This document shows positions 23,301 to 35,500 of a DNA stretch of 64,000 bases, in pieces; the stretch's first letter is position 1; each line of letters begins with the position of its first letter. Source of the DNA: Halichondria panicea (Eukaryota; Porifera; Demospongiae; Suberitida; Halichondriidae); the NCBI RefSeq assembly GCF_963675165.1, contig NC_087384.1:3424315-3488314 (forward strand), in the 5' to 3' direction. The translations under genes and the position numbers were made by a program. The notes under the pieces were generated by a model. That model did not search any database. It had not been told where the DNA came from and worked only from the letters and a program-made list of their open reading frames with translations.

Positions 23301-26300
23301 TGATTCTGCCATGCATGCAAAATTTATGATAGCTAGTAGCTTGCCACCTCCACCGAGGCATCAGCACCCGCAGTGCTTTCATTGTAATTATAAATCTACC
23401 CAGACTCTTTGGTTGTCGCACTGTAGGCCTTTGTTGCTGTCCCTGGATCTGAGCCACAATCACCTGTGTGACTTGTATGGCACTACTGCAACCCTGCAGG
23501 GTATGAGGTCACTGAGGAGCTTAATGCTGACTGGCAACCCAATCACTGTGAGCACTAGTGCCTATATACATATTTCAGTCTTTTTTTGTACACGTAGATC
23601 TGTGTATATGCTTCAGAGTTGTATCAGAGTCGGCTATCATTTTTATAATAATTATTCTGTCACCATGCATACACCACGCAGTTTGCTCAATGCTATAAGA
23701 AATTCACAGTTGATTGTCTGCGGCAGTTAATAAGTTTAGATGGTATCAACGTCACATCAAGCATGAAAGAGGAAGCTTTTGGAAGCCTTGATGTGTGTGT
23801 GAATCAACAAGGTAAGAAAAACAAGCTTTGGGTACTGCAATTGTGAGCTGCACTCTTCTCGCTTTTTGAAGTGCTGTTGGATGGGTTATGTAGGGTTATA
23901 GAGTAAGTAACCAATTTTCGCCAGACACCTATAATCGGCGGCTCCGATTTTATACAAACTAACTACATGGACCTACAGATGGGTAAGAAAATAACAGCTC
24001 CCAAAAATTTGCAAAGAATAGCTTGCTTGCGGACTGAATGGTGGCCATGAGAAGCGAGCTGCCGAATGTGTCAATTATCGTCAGTCAGATATCTATCTCC
24101 GTCTTTGCACGCTTACCAAGCACTGAAACTACCAGCACTAAACAATACTTCTTAGTACATCTCTAACTAGTGAGCACTACTTGCAGGCAAAGCAGCGTTA
24201 ACTGCAGATCGAGCCCCACCCAGCTAGACGCAAACAAACAATGCTGATTTAGCAATAATTGTGCACATATCTTTCAGTGCGGCCTGGAATCGAGGCTAAT
24301 CCCAGTGTGTGTGTGTGTGTGTGTGCTATTTTTTTTAACTCTTCAGGTATAGTCCCATTGCATGTTTGACCATGGCCACTGTCAAATCCCTGACTTCTCA
24401 TAGCTTTCAAACCTGATTTTCTTATTCATAGTTTAGTTTCATTGCCCCTGTTACATTGTAGCATGCTACTGCTTAAATGACATTATTTTGTACAACACTA
24501 TGGTTTTAAGACGCCAACCGCCAAGTGCTCTAGTTGAAATATAAAATATACCTCTGCAATACATTTCCTCTGGCTAGGGAGGTTTAAAAACGAGTGTATT
24601 ATTGGCTGTGTATATATAATACGGCAAATACAATCCTGATTGTACAAATCCGGAAGCTTAATTAGTACACTGAGGATGTTGTGTATTGGATGTTTACTGC
24701 CTAACATGTAATTATTGTTGTGGTATGTGAAAACAACAGAGCTGATATCAACGTGCAAGTTAACTCTGAACGTATCTGAAGTGAGCAATCTACCACAGCT
24801 TCAAACCAAGGTACTTATACGTACAATTTCAGTCTAGTCATACTTACGTTAGTGTCTCCTTGCAGGAAAGTTGTGATCAGGAAGATAAGATTGTCCGGTA
24901 TCTGTTAGCTGTTCGTTGCGGATTCCTACGAAATGGACAGTACGTATCATTGCCAGATGCTAACAATAATTTGAAAAAGATCTTAACTCACTTATCAAGC
25001 ATGGATAGTGCTGATCAGAGGCATGTTTTCTTTGAACCTGCCATCTACAAAGCTGATATTTCTGTTTACTCAAAAATGATCCAGACATTTGAAGTCACTG
25101 ATCTAGGATCTTTGGTAGATCTACTAGCTGAAGGTGTGAAGGTGTCCGTCTGTTTGACTAAGGTTGTGTATGGGCGAATGGAGCAACCCAGTAAAGAGTC
25201 TCCTTCTGTTGCTCGAAAGTTCCCTACCAATGCAAAAGGAAATAAATCTGGTCGAACATCTGCCCAGAGTAGAGCATCCTCCACTTCTAAGGTAAATACT
25301 TTATACCCGCAATTATACTAGAGTACTAAAGTTCTAAACCCTTGGCGGTTACAACGTCTCACAACCAAAGTGGTATACATGAAAATTTGTTGTGTGTGCA
25401 TGTACATGTATGGATATAGCAGCAACTAGCGGAAATGATTATTACACAGACTTGAGCACTAACAAGGCTTTGAAAAAATGGTGGTGGTGGTGCATGGTCA
25501 GACATACACTGGGACAACAAAAATCCAAAGAAAGTTAGTTTGTGAAATAAGAGCTACACACAATGGTCTTTGTCCTGGAGAGTGCATGGCTATCATTCAA
25601 CTGTCAGTGCATGAGCTATATATAGGTCCTATACTATATTAGTTACATGTAGGTAGCTAAACGCAGCATTATTCGAGGCATGTCATTGCACATGCACATG
25701 TACTACAGCCCTATTTGTTTTCATGGGAAGACTCCAGGCTTCTTTGTTGACTTGACTGTTGTCCTGGTATAGCGGGTATATTTCGAGGGTATAAATGTTC
25801 GCGGTTTTCGCGGATTGAGCCTGTACCGCAAAAGTTTATACCCACGAAAATTTATATCTTTATTGAATAGTAGGCGTGTTCAGTATTATTTATCGACAAT
25901 AAGAGGAAATAAAAAGGAATCAAAAGACAAGGACGCCGGTATAGCCAGCTAGCTAGCTTGCTCTACGTCTACTGTATCCCTTGACCATGGCCTGCACAGC
26001 AAACATTTTGCTAGAGGTGGAGGACATAGTGCCTCACCGATTCTTAATTCTAGGCTAGGCCTGGATTGGAGGCTAACGGTGTGGAGGTACAGCTGCATGT
26101 TGATGTGCGCATGCGCCTAAAGGCTGGACTCAGACCACGAAAATAAAATCTGCGAAATCCTTTGTAGTGGTCCATCCGCGAAAATTTATACCCTCGAAGT
26201 ATACCCGCTATACGGTACATACATGTAGTATACTTGTTGTTTACGTTTATACCATCATGTATATTGCTTTGTATGTTATTTGGGATTCTACAGAAACAGG

Positions 26301-26575
26301 TGGCAGTAAAAGTTGGTAAAGGGAAAGCAATTCAAGACCAAACAATGCTACCAGAAGAGAGTTGGGAATTAATTGATATGACTACTTTCAAGCTTGGTTG
26401 CAGTACCTTGGACGTGTCTGCACTGCTTGAGGAAAAAGCGTATGTTTCTATTACATCCTCTCTTTGTCTGGGTGAGGAGGATCACACCAGATTGGTTCAG
26501 TCAGGGCTCATACACAGCGGAGAAAATGAAACCGATATTGCATTAACAATGAACTTCACTGTGAAACAGTTGTAA
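17380..26575 (+). CDS. LRRC43: Leucine-rich repeat-containing protein 43
   Basis: Nine exons keep phase throughout: 17380-17455, 17610-17770, 18399-18509, 21507-21631, 23427-23547, 23682-23811, 24740-24810, 24866-25291, 26294-26575 (TAA). The N-terminal segment SEQAQALREIALHNPQLF precedes four leucine-rich repeats: FANLEELILTGNLITQV, VLELCYNQLTGIP, LQHLGLAFNRISHLE and LLSLDLSHNHLCDL, the last followed by SLRSLMLTGNPI. A capping segment FTVDCLRQLISLDGINVT matches the LRRC43 layout (nonpolar 'FTIDSL...LDD' after the last repeat). The C-terminal ~235 residues are low in LRR character and contain a Ser/Lys-rich stretch. About 500 residues in total. LRRC43 is a poorly studied protein found in ciliated animals; the function is not established. 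The 3-kb intron 3 is nearly all nested transposons. Confidence 0.85.
19868..20089 (-). pseudogene. Possible HIRAN-like fragment inside the transposon
   Basis: A 73-residue minus-strand frame contains KKKWKTVGYVEIDHVHTIIS, matching the spacing of [18 protein letters not shown] in the relic at 40243-40660 and of GSFGYVVKEARDAVYDAL at 3.9 kb. A preceding NSYVDSRAEYEI resembles the N-x-Y-D-x-x-A-I-x strand of HIRAN. Upstream minus-strand sequence (20100-20400) has short open pieces but no clear continuation. It is probably a decayed copy; assignment is tentative. Confidence 0.4.
20481..20590. mobile_element. 110-bp CAGAGGAGG-family MITE (innermost of three nested)
   Basis: The left end CAGAGGAGGTACGACATCCG and right end CGGATGTCGTACCTCCTCTG are perfect inverted repeats that continue inward (CGTGTC / GACACG). 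The exact 9-bp duplication CATGCAAGC occurs on both sides (20472-20480 and 20591-20599). Confidence 0.9.
22618..23382 (+). repeat. R1 repeat with an inserted element
   Basis: Begins ATGCCTCGGTGCGCATGCGC and ends ATCAGCACCCGCAGTGCTTT. It is colinear with the copy at 12556-13102 except for the 263-bp insertion at 22944-23206. LRRC43 intron 4. Confidence 0.75.
22944..23206. mobile_element. 263-bp inverted-repeat element inside R1
   Basis: Ends TAGCTGAGCGTAGCC and GGCCACGCCCAACTA are imperfect inverted repeats related to those of the element at 4663-5411. Inside is a perfect pair GCTTATATAGGATTTGTACT (22992-23011) and AGTACAAATCCTATATAAGC (23141-23160), with a central hairpin GAGATAAATCGTTATCTC. 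Compared with the uninterrupted R1 copy, a few bases of the host site are missing, so no clean target duplication is visible. Confidence 0.7.
24305..24325. repeat. (GT)n microsatellite
   Basis: About ten uninterrupted GT units next to a solo TAGCCTC-family end (GCGGCCTGGAATCGAGGCTA, 24280-24299) in LRRC43 intron 6. Confidence 0.8.
25767..26217. mobile_element. MITE with GTATAGCGGGTATA ends, ~450 bp
   Basis: The left end GTATAGCGGGTATATTTCGA pairs with the right end TCGAAGTATACCCGCTATAC. Subterminal segments TTATACCCACGAAAATTT and CGCGAAAATTTATACCCTCG are also inverted. It is the same element as 36531-36844, in opposite orientation; both contain an internal AGGCCTGGATT/AATCCAGGCCT segment. 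LRRC43 last intron. Confidence 0.75.
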
Positions 26576-26938
26576 GGTCGTAGTTTATTGTCTTACTGTA
26601 GGTAATTTTATTTGTGCCAGTAAATTTTATTGTAAAACGTGAGCGTGCCGGTTATAACTGCTACAATATAATAGACCTGTATAGATCTTTAAATATAAGT
26701 GAGTTGCACAGAATAAGCACAGTTGCTTGTTAACCCGAGGTGCGCCACAGGTTATAGTAGTCGGTCGGTCTGTCTGTCTGTCTAGGTGTATTCTGAGTCT
26801 ACTCACCTGGATGCGATAACAGTGTTTGTATCATGGATAGCACAAGGAAGTAGTTTTAATTTGGCAGATTTTGATGTCATTGTCAAATAAAAGCTAAAAA
26901 GCTCAAACCTGCACGTTGGCCTAGGCTAGATCATAGAT

Positions 26939-27490
26939 AGAGCAAAGAGGGATTGGCAACAAAATCGACCTCGAATAACTATCCGTGTTGCCCCGGCGTT
27001 ACTCGAGCCGAGGCTGTCTACTTCAACATAGGAAGACAGCCTCGAGTAAAGCACAGGCTGGGAATGGTTGAGGAGACAACTGATTGTCTTACTGTCAGTA
27101 TAACAATCCTGCTGTTGATTTTAGACTTCATTTCCATGCTTGAGGCTATATGTGATCCAGGACACTACTTAGTTAGACTATAATTATTATAGGTACATAG
27201 CCATAAAAAAACGGTGAAAAGAGGTGAAAAAGCGGTATATACCGCTAGCTCTCTCTCAACAACCTAGAAAAAATTTTGGGAATTTCCACATAATACACAT
27301 TATCAAGAAGCATGGAAATGAAGTTTTGGGGGGTTTAGAAAGCTCTGTGTAAGGCCTCAAACAAAAAAAAAGTGTTTCGCTGCGTTACGGTGGGGGACAA
27401 CACGCATCGTTTCAGGATTAAGCCACACCCCCTGCACAAAAGTCTACGTTTTAACTTCCGTTGCCAATCCCTCTCTTCTTTATCTATGGC
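26939..27490. mobile_element. hAT-like MITE, imperfect
   Basis: Left end ATAGATAGAGCAAAGAGGGA and right end TCCCTCTCTTCTTTATCTAT are inverted. GGCTAGAT occurs just outside both ends, with a few bases offset on the right, so a decayed 8-bp target duplication is likely. Same family as 60469-61011. Confidence 0.55.
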
Positions 27491-27499
27491 TGGCTAGAT

Positions 27500-29588
27500 G
27501 TACACATGCTTTGACTCGAGGCTATAGAGTTCACTAAACCTCAAATTAACGCCGAGGTTTGTACTTCAGTGCTCTAGTTTTATTATGTAACTGTGTGTAG
27601 AAATAGGCCATCAATTATTTTCAGAGTCTGAAACCTTCGTAACTTTTCCCCCGTAGTTGATATAATTACACGCATGCTGGTACCACCATAGTGCAAACTC
27701 AGCAAAGGTTGCTTTAATATTTTTCTGCATGGCGCTTATAATTATAATGAAAGCACCGCGGGTGCTGATGCCTGGTAGATCTGCCAAACCTACATGTACA
27801 TAACACATCAGTGACCTGTACATAACCAAGAGTTCCTAATGAACTCTTGACATACTCTATCATGATACTAGCTAGCTATTGCTATTTAATACACATGATA
27901 TCATGGCTCCTGCATGCTAATACACATGATATCGTGATGAACATTTGTTGCACGCTGGCAGAATCGCAGGTATAAACTCAAATACAGTGGGAAAATGCAG
28001 ATGTTTAGAAGCGAAGATCTCAAACAAGAGCTTCCAGAAAGACTTAATAAATACTGCGTTGGATATGCCTGCTAAGCCTTCAGGTGGCATAACAAAGATT
28101 GTGTGTTCACAGTGCATCAAGAGACAGTAGAATCCTGACGTCACTGGTCAGGATAGCAACCACAAGTGTTGAAAGAGCCATTCCACGTCCGTAGTTTTAG
28201 TGCAGGTAGTTCTATAAGATCGGACCCTTGGGAAGGACACGAGTGGCACTGGGGCATCCTCTTTCAATTAGTTGACACCCATCAGCTAGGAGGAGTACGA
28301 CGGAGGTTGGAGGGGAAGGTTCCATTTTGCTCCTGTATACAAATTAGTATGAACTAAAATTCACCATTCCACTATACATTTTGTAACTCACAGTGATGGT
28401 CCACACAAACTAGCCACGATCCCAGGCCGCACTTCCTTGAAGGCCGGTGAAGGAGGCTAACACAACACCAGTGTCAGTGCCGTAATGTCATATCTTGATC
28501 CAGATACCAAGGATTGGGCTATAGGCTATAGTGTACAATTTCCAATGATGAAAGGGGATTATTGATTTATATCGCTCACCTTGACAATACATCCCAGGCC
28601 CAGCCACTTGTGGACACCCCTGAGCATAGTATACAAGAGATCGATGGCCAGAGTCTGAGGATAGACTCTACCAAGTGTATCTGGCAATCAATGGTCTAAT
28701 CAAGCGCTTGTATTAAATTGTGTAGTCAATCAAAGGTAGCCACTGATAGCAGAAACTTGAGAACCTAGGTCTGTTCTTTCACAAGAGTGATGCTCCTTCT
28801 TCCTTCGCACAAGACAGCTCCTCACACTCTAGCTAGCTAGCTAAGCCTATATCTATGACAAACTAAATGAATAGACCTGTGACACGGAGTTCTTAATTTG
28901 TGATTTAACGGTGATTTTACGGAGTAAGTATGCTTACATACACTATTAGTGTTCTATTCGCTCCACCTTGCTCAGGTATTCGCTCTTTTTTAGCGAATAC
29001 CTGAGCAACCACAGCAACCACAGCACATGCCCAGATACACGCCCAGATACAATCAATACCAGGCCGAGGAGGCGACTAGTCTCGAGGCCAGACTCCTCCC
29101 GGGAGTCACTTTTCTTGGAGTCAAAAGTGGGCGTGTCGGAAATGGGCGTGGTGACGATGCTAAAACTGGCTGGCTATTATCTCTACTCCTATACAGATTT
29201 AGTGAGATTTGAAAGATTCTCTGTACTTGAAATAACATTTTTAGTTGATGTATACAGGAATTTAAGTTAGCCATTGCCTACTGGCATAGTTTTAAAAATG
29301 ACAAAGGTCAAGTACTATCAACCTCCTCTGTGAAGTGGAATCATGTGACAGTTTAATTGCATTCTTGCTATCTGATTGGAGATGTCAAATTTTGACATCT
29401 GAACCAAGAAAAGTGACTCTAAATGCCAGACCCTCTCCCTGGCACATGTCAGATCACGTGCAAGGGAGTGGTCTGGGGCCAGACTAGGAGGCGACCTAGC
29501 GTTCAATTAGAGACGGATCGGCCTGGGATCGAGGCTAGAGCTGACCCTCCTCTGCTTGATCGGTACGCGGTCGACAACATAATTAATT
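27500..29588. other. Intergenic between LRRC43 and ZPR1, repeats only
   Basis: Holds an R1 3' end (AAAGCACCGCGGGTGCTGAT, 27749-27768), a 49-bp TAGCCACGATCCC... palindrome at 28411-28459, and solo inverted-repeat ends at 29318-29327 (ACCTCCTCTG) and 29517-29536. Overlapping open frames on both strands at 27917-28144 have no recognisable domain and no splice support. Confidence 0.45.
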
Positions 29589-32500
29589 ATGTCGGATAAA
29601 GTGAAAAAGCCGTTGTTTAGGGACATAGATGCTTCAGAAGATATAGACGACTTAGAGTCTACTGAAATAGAAAGTCTCTGTATGTCCTGTGGTAATGATG
29701 TAAGTATTAATTTTAAGTAAGGAAAATGGATACTCTACTGTATTGGGAATCAGGCCTATATCATAATTTACGTACAGTTTTGTTCTGGCATGTGATGTAT
29801 TACTAGTTGAGTGTGGCTCGACCTTTCGTAATGAAAGGAGGTTGGGTCCACGTTGAAATTGCAGGATAAGTAGATGGCTTTATTTGACGCACAATTAGAA
29901 CCAAATAAAAATCACCATCTTCTATTTACAGCAGCACTAAAAGTATTTCCAGTGGCACACAAATAGAACAAGATAATACCAGTTTGGTGCTTACATTAGA
30001 GTGGCGCTTAGCAATAGAACGTAGAGTACTATAGTAGCTGTTTCCACGAGGCTATCATAGATCAGTTGTATGTAGAGCCTCGATTACAGGCCGCGATATA
30101 ATAATCATTACCTAATTACCTAAGCCCCAGCAAAAAGATAATTCAGAATTTACTTGGTGCAAAATAAAAATGATTTTGTGAACTTGGCGCTTCTATTAGA
30201 GTGGCGCTGTATTTATAAGAAAGGCAGTATCAAACTTTCTAAGCTGGCATGATAATGGTCACTCACATGGACAGATGTAAGGAACAGTCTAAGATGTTAA
30301 ACTGGTGCCAATCCCCCTTCTCCAGATCAAAGGTCAAAGGGTATGCGCATGAGCCCCGCACTTGGTGGTGCTAGCCTCTTCTGGCTTCAGACTTAGACAA
30401 TGCGGCAGTGAGCCACAGCTTTATGGGAGACAGTCAAAATTAACAAGGAAAAAAATTCGTTGTACTAACGTATAACGAATTACCCGGGAAACTCAGTTTG
30501 CGCATGTGCATTATCATGCACCCATGCAATAGATTCCAGGCCGTATTTTTTAATCGGCCTGGATTCGAGGCTAGATTATAGCTTGTTAGTTTGTTCTGAT
30601 TGAAGATGGCAATTGTATGTCTAAGACTAGTACATTTTTAAGAGCTCTGGACAGCATTCTCTGCCCGCCGGGCTCATTCCGTGACACAGATAATCAAATC
30701 AAATTTATCTTGCCTAAGTACTGTATTTATTTGAATGAATACATGCATTGGCTACAGTACCGTTCCTCAAAGAAAATATTGCTATCTGATTGTAGCCACC
30801 AATATTCCGACCGTATCTAGAATAAAACCTGCATGTGCAATATATCCTTCTATTCGTTCTCTTGTGTATGACAATAGATGACAGGCCATGCATGCCCATC
30901 TAGATTAAATGAGACGCATAAAGAGCTTATAAGATTAATGCACTATGTGCGCCTTCAGACAGCCTAAAATTAGATTCGTGGGTGGAGCATGCATACCCTT
31001 GATTTGCCCCGGATGAAACTTGATGATTTGTAGAAAAATTGATGAATACTTTTTGATAGTTTACAGTGTTTGCTCGATACTCAACTCTCTGGTTTGTTTC
31101 CGCAGGGTGTAACAAAGTTGCTGCTCACAAAGATACCTCTGTTCCATGAGGTTGTGCTAATGTCATTTAGCTGCCCTCATTGCCACTACTCTGATAGTGA
31201 GATACAACCAGGTGGTCCGATTCAAGATGAGGGAGTAAGGTATACCCTCAAGGCCTGCAAAATTGAAGTAAGCCTATAAGTTAGGTGTTGGTTAGATAAT
31301 GCTCAAGACATTGCCTACACATATCAGGCTATTATTCTTTTCAAATTGCCTATTATGCCTCGGTTGTGCATGCACAGTGAGGTATACGGTAGTGTGTTAG
31401 TGTGTGTAGAGTGCTACAGCTGCTCAAGGAGAAATGAAGTGCAAGTAAGAGTTTGAATTGCAATTAGTGGAATTGCAAAATAATGCTTTGTTTTCGAGTT
31501 ATGGCTAGGTTTTCTTGCTTTAAAGGCCATTGTACACTCTTCAAACTTGTGTGCAGCAATATCTGTTGATCTATTATACTTAGTAGTTACATTGTAGCTC
31601 TGCACTAAAACGCTATAGCTATTGGTAGCTGCAAGAGTGAAGAGTGAGAAAGACCTGCAAACCCACCCTGTTTCATGAGCTTCCAGCTATACTATTATTA
31701 TGAACATTGAACTTTCAGCATCCTGTTTAGCCTCTTTTTCACCATTCTCTTGCAAAAAAATTAGTAATATAATAGTCCTCTAGTTAGTAGTACTGTAGAT
31801 CTATACTGTACCTTGGAGTGATACGTATAAGATTATGCTATAGCTTCACTACAACCGAGGCATCATCAGCACATTCCCACATTATTCCTCAAAAGTACAA
31901 CATAGACCACATCTCATGTTGTCGCAAGTAAATCAAAGTTTAAATAATGGCTACATGACTCTAAACACTATAGCCTAGAATGATGCCATGCCAATTTGTA
32001 TGAAAACTACCCAGTACTCCTATTAGGCCTATATGTTTATACTACTGACTTGACTGACCTGTATTACCAAAACCTGCCTATTATTCTAGGCTCATGATTG
32101 TATGATGTGCTATTAGCTGGAGTTTGTACAGCAATTAATCCCGTATCGCCACCAGTAATTACACGTCGTCATTGACAGCATGCAATTACTGTCACGCTGG
32201 CAATGATGACATTTTGTTTTCGAATAACGGCCGCGGCGGAAAATGTTAATAAAACTACAGAGAATTTCATGAACGATTAGAAATCAATAGTGTGGTTACT
32301 CGTGCAATATGAGATTATTAGCACTCGATTATAACAAGCACTGGCAAAGTTAATGTCACTCGACTACACCTCGTGCAATTAGAAGCCCTGCCATATTGAA
32401 TTGCACTCTTAATCATACTATTAACAGGAGAGCACTCCTGCTACATTGATTATATTAATTGCATAAAGGTCCCATTATGCATAATTTTCACCTAAAAAAT

Positions 32501-35500
32501 GTGCCTACATGTGAATTAACCTAGCTGCATGTGCTTAGTATTTGTGTCATTATACTTGTATATACATGTACAGTATTGAATTGTTAGGCGAAATTCTAAA
32601 ACATGTATTGGAAAAGCCCAGTTACTATTTTCAAATTTGGTTGATGTTCCGCAATTGAATTTACATAAAATTACCTCCAAACATCACTTCATTTTTAATT
32701 TTTGTGACAGGACCTTAATCGTCTGATGGTCAAAGGTGATACTGCACATGTCAGAATACCCCACCTGGACTTTGAGATACCACCCAATACCCAGAAAGGA
32801 AAAGTGAGCACTGTAGAAAGTATCCTCCGTCAAGCAGTTGACGACATAGAGAAAGAGCAACCCGCAAGAAAGGTACACTATGCACTGTGTTGCAAACCAA
32901 ATTATCATTAGTTGTTTTAGTTACTACATCCTGACCTGGCTGAAAAGTTGGACAGTTTCGTTTTACATTTGAAGAAATGTCTCAACTTGGTTGAACCATT
33001 CGTAATTGTAAGTTCAAGTTCAGCACGTTACTTAGCGTTTAGTTTGAATCGCAGGCATTGCAATGTTGTTCCCTGCTGGTGTTAACAACCTGTACAGGAG
33101 TTGGATGATCCCTCAGGAAATAGCTTTGTTGAGAATAAGTTGGCTCCTGATTATGATCCCAACCTCTCTGTTGTAAACTACACCCGCTCTTTTGAGCAAG
33201 ACCAATTTTTGGGCTTATCAGCTCCCGCTCCAGAGGTGAGTACTGTAGTACGTGCAACACTTTACCCAACCTTCTTTCGTTTGTACCAGGACGTTGAGGA
33301 CGTTGAGGAAGGTGCATCTGAAGTGTTTAGCTTTCAAACAAATTGCTGTCTATGTCACTCTCCAACAGAAACAAGGATGAAAACCTTAGGTATAAGCTTA
33401 ATTATCACACTCTTATAGTTATGACCGCTCAATTATTAATGAATGCTACTCAATTGCAGATGTACCACACTTTAAGGAAGTGATAATAATGGCGTCAGTC
33501 TGTGACTATTGTGGATATAAGAGCAATGAGGTTAAGTCAGGAGCTGGGATGTCGGCCACTGGAATAAGACTGGCATTGCATATTACTGATATCACTGATC
33601 TAAGCAGAGATATCTTGAAGGTACTTACATGTACATGTATGCAATAGTTATACTATAAGGATTTATGGCAGTAAACCCATCAAGCCCAAGGTTGAGATGA
33701 TGTACGTTGCCATAAATCCCTAGTAATCATAGTATGATAATCCTATGTGATTGGCCATGCAACATGCTACGCTGAGCATCTACTCCCTTACCATCATGGT
33801 GTAGCTCACTAGCGTCGATCCCAGGCCGCACTTTCTCTGATAGTGGGCCTGGTATCGACTGCTTACACATGCGCTAACAATTAGCCAGACATCGGCTAAC
33901 GCAGGATAACAACGTATATATACTCAGTAAAACAATGACGTCATAACGAATAGAAGTGGATTGAAGGAAGTATAGAAAGTTCGATTGAAGGTTTCTGGTC
34001 CACTAGTCTATCTTATACCTTAGCCTGCTATGCTAACAAAAGACTCACAGCCTGCAACAGTGGTATATAATAGCTCTGTGTATAATTACCGTATAGCGGG
34101 TTATTTTCAAATTTTTGTATTTTTCATATTGTATAGCGCTAGAGCATAATCCGAAAATTAAAACTGCGGAATTTTTCTGGCATAACGTAAAGGCGTGGCT
34201 TCCGGTAAGCAGTTTTTCCATGAACATTGTGCAACGAAATGCTTTTAGAGGTCGATCCACGAAATATAAGTGCCTCGAAAATTTCGCACTATGCAGTATA
34301 TACCGTATTACTAGAATGTTTTGTGAGCATCAAACATTTACGAACTTTGTGAGGGTTGATCAATTCGCAAATAATTAAATCCGCAAAACCTAAATTATCA
34401 CCTGTAGATACATATGATCCTTTCCAGAACGCAATAGTTATATCGCAAAGGGTAAAATTTTCTGCTGATTTGGCTCATTCGCAAAGGTTTTTCACTTGCA
34501 AAATATTCTAGTAATACGGTACCATACATCCCTCGTGCCTGTGTTATAACTATAACTTATTTACTGATTCACCCCGTATCCTATGTCCAGTAATTATGTT
34601 ATAACTATAACATGAGCACAAGGGATGTATACTGGCATATAATTATTGCACTGAAGGGCAAGGGCGTAAGCCCGAGGGCTGAGTTCGAGTGCAATGTAAT
34701 TATGCCTTGCATCCCGAGTTATATACATGTACACGTACATGTATCCCAGGGGCATAGCAACATAACATTGTCTTATAGTAACACAATAAATAGAACAATA
34801 AATAGAACTGCACAAAATGACAGAGACAATCCTAAACAATATGACCGACCCCCAAATGAAAATTATAGTATTGTTTCTCAGGATTAAAACTTACAATTTA
34901 AGGTTAAAGTAGTTTGACGAGAGAGGAGACCTCATGCGGAGACTCCAACCATGCAATATCAAACTGCTTTCGCTGAAAACTTCCATGCAACAAAAAATAT
35001 AACATCAACTTTATCTTGCTCGCACTTTTTTCGGAGTTGCAGTGTACCGCGAATACTTTTGAATGTTATTTACTTTGCACTACAAGTAGATTACTAATTC
35101 TATCTTTGTATGCAGTCTGAGACCTGCTCATTGGAAATTCCTGAGTTGCAGCTCGAACTGCAAGCTGGGACTCTTGGTGGACAGTTCACAACGGTAGAAG
35201 GTATACTTGCTCGAATCAAAGAACAACTGTCAACATCTCATCCGTTTGTTGTTGGAGACAGCAGTGATTCCGACTCAAAGATGAAGATCTTCAACGAGGA
35301 TTTACAATTGGTGAGCAGAATGTTTGTTAGTAATGTCTGCTGTTGTAGAGTGTTTCTGAACATGTTGGAAATTGTTTAGAATTGCACCTCATTTAATCAT
35401 TGTTATGAGTTTCAGGGGATTTAATACATTTGTATTAAATATAAAGTGTTTCCGGCTTTTCCCAGCGAAACACAGATCGCTAGCTAGCCTTGATTCTAGG

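Noticed and set aside
27917..28144. Overlapping open frames on both strands as a small gene
   Set aside because: No domain, no plausible splice partners, no neighbouring exon in phase.
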